From positions 2,356,001-2,420,000 of the forward strand of contig NZ_CP041616.1 in NCBI RefSeq assembly GCF_007197575.1: a DNA stretch of 64,000 nt. The letters are read 5' to 3'. The notes under the pieces were generated by a model. The model made no database searches, was not told where the DNA came from, and saw nothing but the letters and a program-made list of their open reading frames with translations. Numbering within the stretch: the stretch's first letter is position 1; the number at the start of each line of letters is the position of its first letter. Origin of the DNA: Ornithinimicrobium ciconiae (lineage in GTDB: Bacteria; Actinomycetota; Actinomycetes; Actinomycetales; Dermatophilaceae). Made by a program: the position numbers and the translations under genes. Below are positions 61,201-64,000 of this stretch, piece by piece.

Positions 61201-61378
61201 ACCGCCACGCGTGTTCCGCACACCGCCGCGCGTGTCCTGCACACCGCCATGCGTGTCCTGCACATCGCCGCGCGTGTTCCGCACACCGCCATGCGTGTTC
61301 CGCACATCGCCGCGCGTGTCCTGCACATCGCCGCGCGTGTTCCGCACATCGCCGCGCACCGCCGCGCGTGTCCTGCAC
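61201..61378. repeat. 21-bp minisatellite, eight full copies
   Basis: Units A(C/T)CGCC(G/A)(C/T)GCGTGT(T/C)C(C/T)GCAC run without spacers from 61201 to 61347, then a half unit (61348-61357) and one more unit to 61378. It begins six bases after the stop of the preceding gene. Between 61379 and 61500 I see no ORF and no clear promoter. Confidence 0.95.
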
Positions 61379-61500
61379 CGTGCGGAGAACGTTGCGGCGT
61401 GTCGGGCGCTTGAGCCCCCTTTCTGCAGCGCGGCTAATGCACCGGCAGTGTTGTCCACAGGAGGTCTGCGGCACCGGAACAATCCGACAATGCTGGACCC

Positions 61501-62514
61501 ATGTCCTCCTCACCCGAGACGACGCGAGGTCAGCCGCTCCTGAGCGATCGTCACCCTGTGCCGCGGCTGCGGAAGTTTCCCATGATCGAGGATCAGTCCG
61601 GACTCGCGACGACCGAGCAGCTCCGAGCGCACGGCTGGACGGCGGATGCGATCCGCCATCGCCGCGGCCGCACCATCCAACGGGTCTATCCCGGGGTCTA
61701 CGCACCCCATCTCGGACCGTTGGACATCGACGCTCGACTGATGGCTGCCTACCTCTGGGCCGGAGAGTCAGCAGTCCTGACCGGCCGTGTTGCCCTGGAT
61801 CGACACGGGTTGACCCTCGACGTGCTCGGCACTTGCGTCTTCCTGGTCCCCAGCACCCGACGGTCCAGACAGATTTCAGGCATCCGGACGGTCCGCACCG
61901 ACCAACCCATCACCGTTGCCCGACATCACGAGGGCGTGCCTGTGACGAGCGTCGCGCGCGCTCTGTGCGACGCCGCCATCCACCAGGGACTGGCCGGGCA
62001 GCGGTTGGAGGCGGTGACCATCTCGGCTCTGCAACATCGACTGACCCATTCCGCTCTCCTGGCAGACGAGTTGTCCAGCCATCGCCGGAGGGAGGTCGGC
62101 GCGATCAGATCGGGTCTTGACCTCTTCACAAAGGGAGCCTGGAGTCTGCCCGAGGCTGCCCTGGCGCGTGTGCTCGAAGCCGATCCCACCCTGCCCCGGT
62201 TCGTGCTCAACACCTCACTGTGGACAGTGGATCAGGTGCGGATCGGGTGCCCAGACGCCTACTTCCCGGACTCCGGGGTGGCCGTGCAGGTTCACTCACG
62301 GGCCCATCACTCGGGTCTCGACGCGGACGGACTTGATCGCTGGACAGCGACTGTCGAGAAGGACGCGCGCCTCGTCGAGCACGGCGTCATCGTCGTGCCC
62401 ATCACACCGCGCAGCATCGAGCGTCGCCCGGATCAGGTGGTACATCGGCTCAAGCAGGCGGTGGCAGTCAACGCCGGACGGGACATGTCGCACGTCCTAC
62501 TGCACAAACCCTAG
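61501..62514 (+). CDS. AbiEi/DUF559-like protein
   Basis: The 337-aa protein has an N-terminal HTH like type IV antitoxin AbiEi (GLATTEQLRAHGWTADAIRHRRGRTIQRVYPGVYAP) and a C-terminal DUF559/Vsr-type nuclease-like half (PDAYFPDSGVAVQVHSRAHH, VEKDARLVEHGVIVVPITPR) in which some catalytic residues are replaced. It is common in actinobacteria in many copies, without an AbiEii toxin partner, and none is seen here. Start ATG 61501 is used; ATG 61582 would begin directly at the HTH. Minisatellites flank it on both sides. Confidence 0.82.
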   Translation: MSSSPETTRGQPLLSDRHPVPRLRKFPMIEDQSGLATTEQLRAHGWTADAIRHRRGRTIQRVYPGVYAPHLGPLDIDARLMAAYLWAGESAVLTGRVALDRHGLTLDVLGTCVFLVPSTRRSRQISGIRTVRTDQPITVARHHEGVPVTSVARALCDAAIHQGLAGQRLEAVTISALQHRLTHSALLADELSSHRRREVGAIRSGLDLFTKGAWSLPEAALARVLEADPTLPRFVLNTSLWTVDQVRIGCPDAYFPDSGVAVQVHSRAHHSGLDADGLDRWTATVEKDARLVEHGVIVVPITPRSIERRPDQVVHRLKQAVAVNAGRDMSHVLLHKP

Positions 62515-62557
62515 GCAACTCGACCGCGTCGATGCCCCACGACGCACGGCGTTGCAC

Positions 62558-62693
62558 CAGTGGGCCCAGGGCACCCGACACGCCGCACGGACCCTGACAC
62601 TGTGCAGGACACGCGCGGCTTCCGGTGATAAGTGTGGGCCCGGGGCACCCGACACGCCGCACCGACCCTGGCGTTGTGCAGGACACGCGCGGC
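62558..62693. repeat. About 62-bp direct repeat, two copies, containing the inverse of the 21-bp minisatellite
   Basis: Copies at 62558-62619 and 62631-62693 share GGGCACCCGACACGCCGCAC and GTGCAGGACACGCGCGGC. The latter is the reverse complement of GCCGCGCGTGTCCTGCAC from the minisatellite on the other side of the gene. Confidence 0.85.
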
Positions 62694-62810
62694 GTGGGGG
62701 TGTTGGTTGCGGCGGGGAGCTGTCGGTGGGGCGTGGGAGTGTCGGTGGGGCGTGGGGTGTCGGTCGGGCGCGGGGGTGCCGCGGGTGCCAGTGGGTGCGG
62801 CGGGTGCTGA
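62694..62810. other. G-rich, non-coding stretch with G-quadruplex potential
   Basis: The plus strand has several GGGG and GGGGG runs with short loops (GTCGGTGGGGCGTGGG repeated). No gene is seen. It lies at the 3' end of the glycogen-synthase-like gene, so the transcript of that gene would carry C-runs. Four-run spacing suggests a DNA quadruplex. Confidence 0.5.
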
Positions 62811-64000
62811 TTAGTCGGCGAGGACCGTGCGATAGACCTCGAGGGTGCGCTCGGCGATGGTGGTCCAGCTGAAGTGCTCGACTGCCCGCTCGCGGCCCGC
62901 CTGACCCATCCGTGCCGCGCGCTCGGGGTCCGAGACGGCGTCGTTGATGGTGGCGGCCAGGTCCGCTACGAACTTGTCCGGGTCGGTGGGCGTTCCGGTC
63001 CCGTCGGTGACCTGATCGATCTGCACCAGCCAGCCGGTCTCCCCGTCCACCACAACCTCGGGGATCCCACCGGTCGCCGTCGCGACCACGGCGGCACCGC
63101 AGGCCATGGCCTCCAGGTTGACGATGCCCAGCGGCTCATAGACCGAGGGGCAGAGGAAGACGGTGGCGTGCGACAGGACCGCGATCACCTTCTCGCGCGG
63201 CAGCATGTCGCCGATCCACGTCACACCTCCCGCCTCGCCGCGTCCCTCACGGAGGGTGTCGACCAGGCCGATCACCTCAGCCTTGATCTCCTCGGTGTCG
63301 GGCGCCCCCGCCAGCAGGACGACCTGGACCTCGGACGGCAGCTCGGCGAGTGCGCGCAGCAGATAGGGCAGACCCTTCTGGCGGGTGATCCGGCCGACGA
63401 AGACCACACTGGGACGGTCTGGATCCACCCCCAGCTCACGGACCATCGCCTTGGCCTCCTCAGAGGTGTTGCGCTGCCACAGCTCGGAGTCGATGCCGTT
63501 GTGCACGACATGGACCTTGGCCGGGTCGATGTCCGGATAGCTGGCCAGGATGTCCTTGCGCATGCCTGCCGACACCGCGATCACTCCGGCCGCTGCCTCG
63601 TAAGCGGTCTTCTCCGCCCACGAGCTGACCCGGTAACCGCCGCCGAGCTGCTCGGCCTTCCACGGCCGCATGGGCTCCAGGCTGTGCGCCGAGATCACGT
63701 GCGGCATCCCGCCCAACAGGCTGGCCAGGTGACCACCCATGTTGGCGTACCAGGTGTGTGAGTGGACCAGGTCCGCCTGCTCGGCCACCACGTCCGAGGC
63801 CATCGCGACGTCGACGCCGAGGGTCTTGAGCGCGGCGTTGGCGTCGACCAGGTTCTCCGGGGGCGGATAGCCGGTCGTCCCCGGTTCGTCGACGGGCTCG
63901 TCGAAGGCTCGCACCGAGACGGTGACGTCGGGCAGGGCTCGGAGGGCGCGCGTCAATTCGGCAACGTGCACACCGGCACCGCCGTAGATGTTGGGCGGGT
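62811..64000 (-). CDS. Glycogen synthase-type glycosyltransferase GlgA/GlgM (5' end beyond window)
   Basis: The visible part begins within PPNIYGGAGVHVAEL, the donor-loop motif of bacterial glycogen synthases, and continues with HSHTWYANMGGHLA, SAHSLEPMRPWK, VGRITRQKGLPYLL and the catalytic VYEPLGIVNLEAMACG. It belongs to GT4 enzymes of actinobacteria that use ADP-glucose (GlgA) or make maltose-1-phosphate (GlgM); the two cannot be told apart here. The N terminus (about 10-20 residues) lies beyond the right edge. It stops with TAG at 62811. Confidence 0.93.
   Translation of the reverse strand, partial: PPNIYGGAGVHVAELTRALRALPDVTVSVRAFDEPVDEPGTTGYPPPENLVDANAALKTLGVDVAMASDVVAEQADLVHSHTWYANMGGHLASLLGGMPHVISAHSLEPMRPWKAEQLGGGYRVSSWAEKTAYEAAAGVIAVSAGMRKDILASYPDIDPAKVHVVHNGIDSELWQRNTSEEAKAMVRELGVDPDRPSVVFVGRITRQKGLPYLLRALAELPSEVQVVLLAGAPDTEEIKAEVIGLVDTLREGRGEAGGVTWIGDMLPREKVIAVLSHATVFLCPSVYEPLGIVNLEAMACGAAVVATATGGIPEVVVDGETGWLVQIDQVTDGTGTPTDPDKFVADLAATINDAVSDPERAARMGQAGRERAVEHFSWTTIAERTLEVYRTVLAD

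Noticed and set aside
61201..61378. Possible CRISPR array
   Set aside because: Repeats are contiguous with no unique spacers and no cas genes lie nearby; it is a minisatellite.

Overview
The window is about 64 kb of very G+C-rich chromosome from an actinomycete. Markers that together point to Actinomycetota are a complete Pup-proteasome gene set (arc, dop, pup, prcB, prcA, pafA, pafB, pafC), a mycothiol ligase (mshC), a PimB-type mannosyltransferase, an F420-type LLM oxidoreductase and several actinobacterial DUF families (DUF3866, DUF3054, DUF3090, DUF5703, SCO1664). The overall gene content resembles Micrococcales of the Intrasporangiaceae/Ornithinimicrobium kind; that placement is inference.

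Layout. (1) 1-14.5 kb, all minus strand: dop, pup, prcB, prcA, pafA, two FKBP-type isomerases, a DUF3866 protein, pafB, pafC, tatA, tatC, a lipid kinase and a HelY-like helicase that runs off the left edge. This is the Pup tagging/degradation machinery plus the PafBC DNA-damage regulator and Tat export. (2) 14.5-24.6 kb: a tetR-MFS pair on the minus strand, then on the plus strand a DUF3054 protein, a LytS/LytTR two-component system and two carboxylate-type sodium symporter operons. A consensus LytTR double site and a 13-codon leader ORF precede the second symporter operon. This block separates arc and trmI from dop-pup. (3) 24.7-31.5 kb: arc, trmI, a site-2 protease, a RecB-like nuclease, a HAD hydrolase and a PAC2 protein. 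(4) 31.5-42.2 kb: an HNH/DUF222 (13E12-type) gene, pimB, mshC, SCO1664, DUF3090, a histidine phosphatase, an LLM enzyme, a poly-Asp protein, DUF5703 and an M20 peptidase. (5) 42.3-51.3 kb, accessory: an autoregulated tetR-MFS efflux operon with a clear promoter/operator, a GH3 glycosidase, a DsrE protein, the fused remains of a divergent tetR/oxidoreductase pair, another tetR, an epimerase-like protein, a CPBP protease and two SRPBCC genes, one frameshifted. (6) 51.4-64 kb: tRNA-Leu(GAG), dinB, a HipA-like/DUF3037/YbaK overlapping operon, a NarL-type two-component system, small membrane proteins, a TrmH-type methyltransferase, TauE, an ABC ATPase, an AbiEi/DUF559-like gene flanked by minisatellites, and a glycogen-synthase-type gene cut by the right edge.

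Two window-wide patterns stand out. The octamer GTATGCCG (or CGGCATAC) was found 30 times by eye, in all three reading frames and both orientations, where base composition predicts about two; two of these are inverted pairs forming hairpins after genes. Second, short tandem repeats (12-43 bp units) recur at gene ends and inside linkers, and some copy or overlap stop codons.
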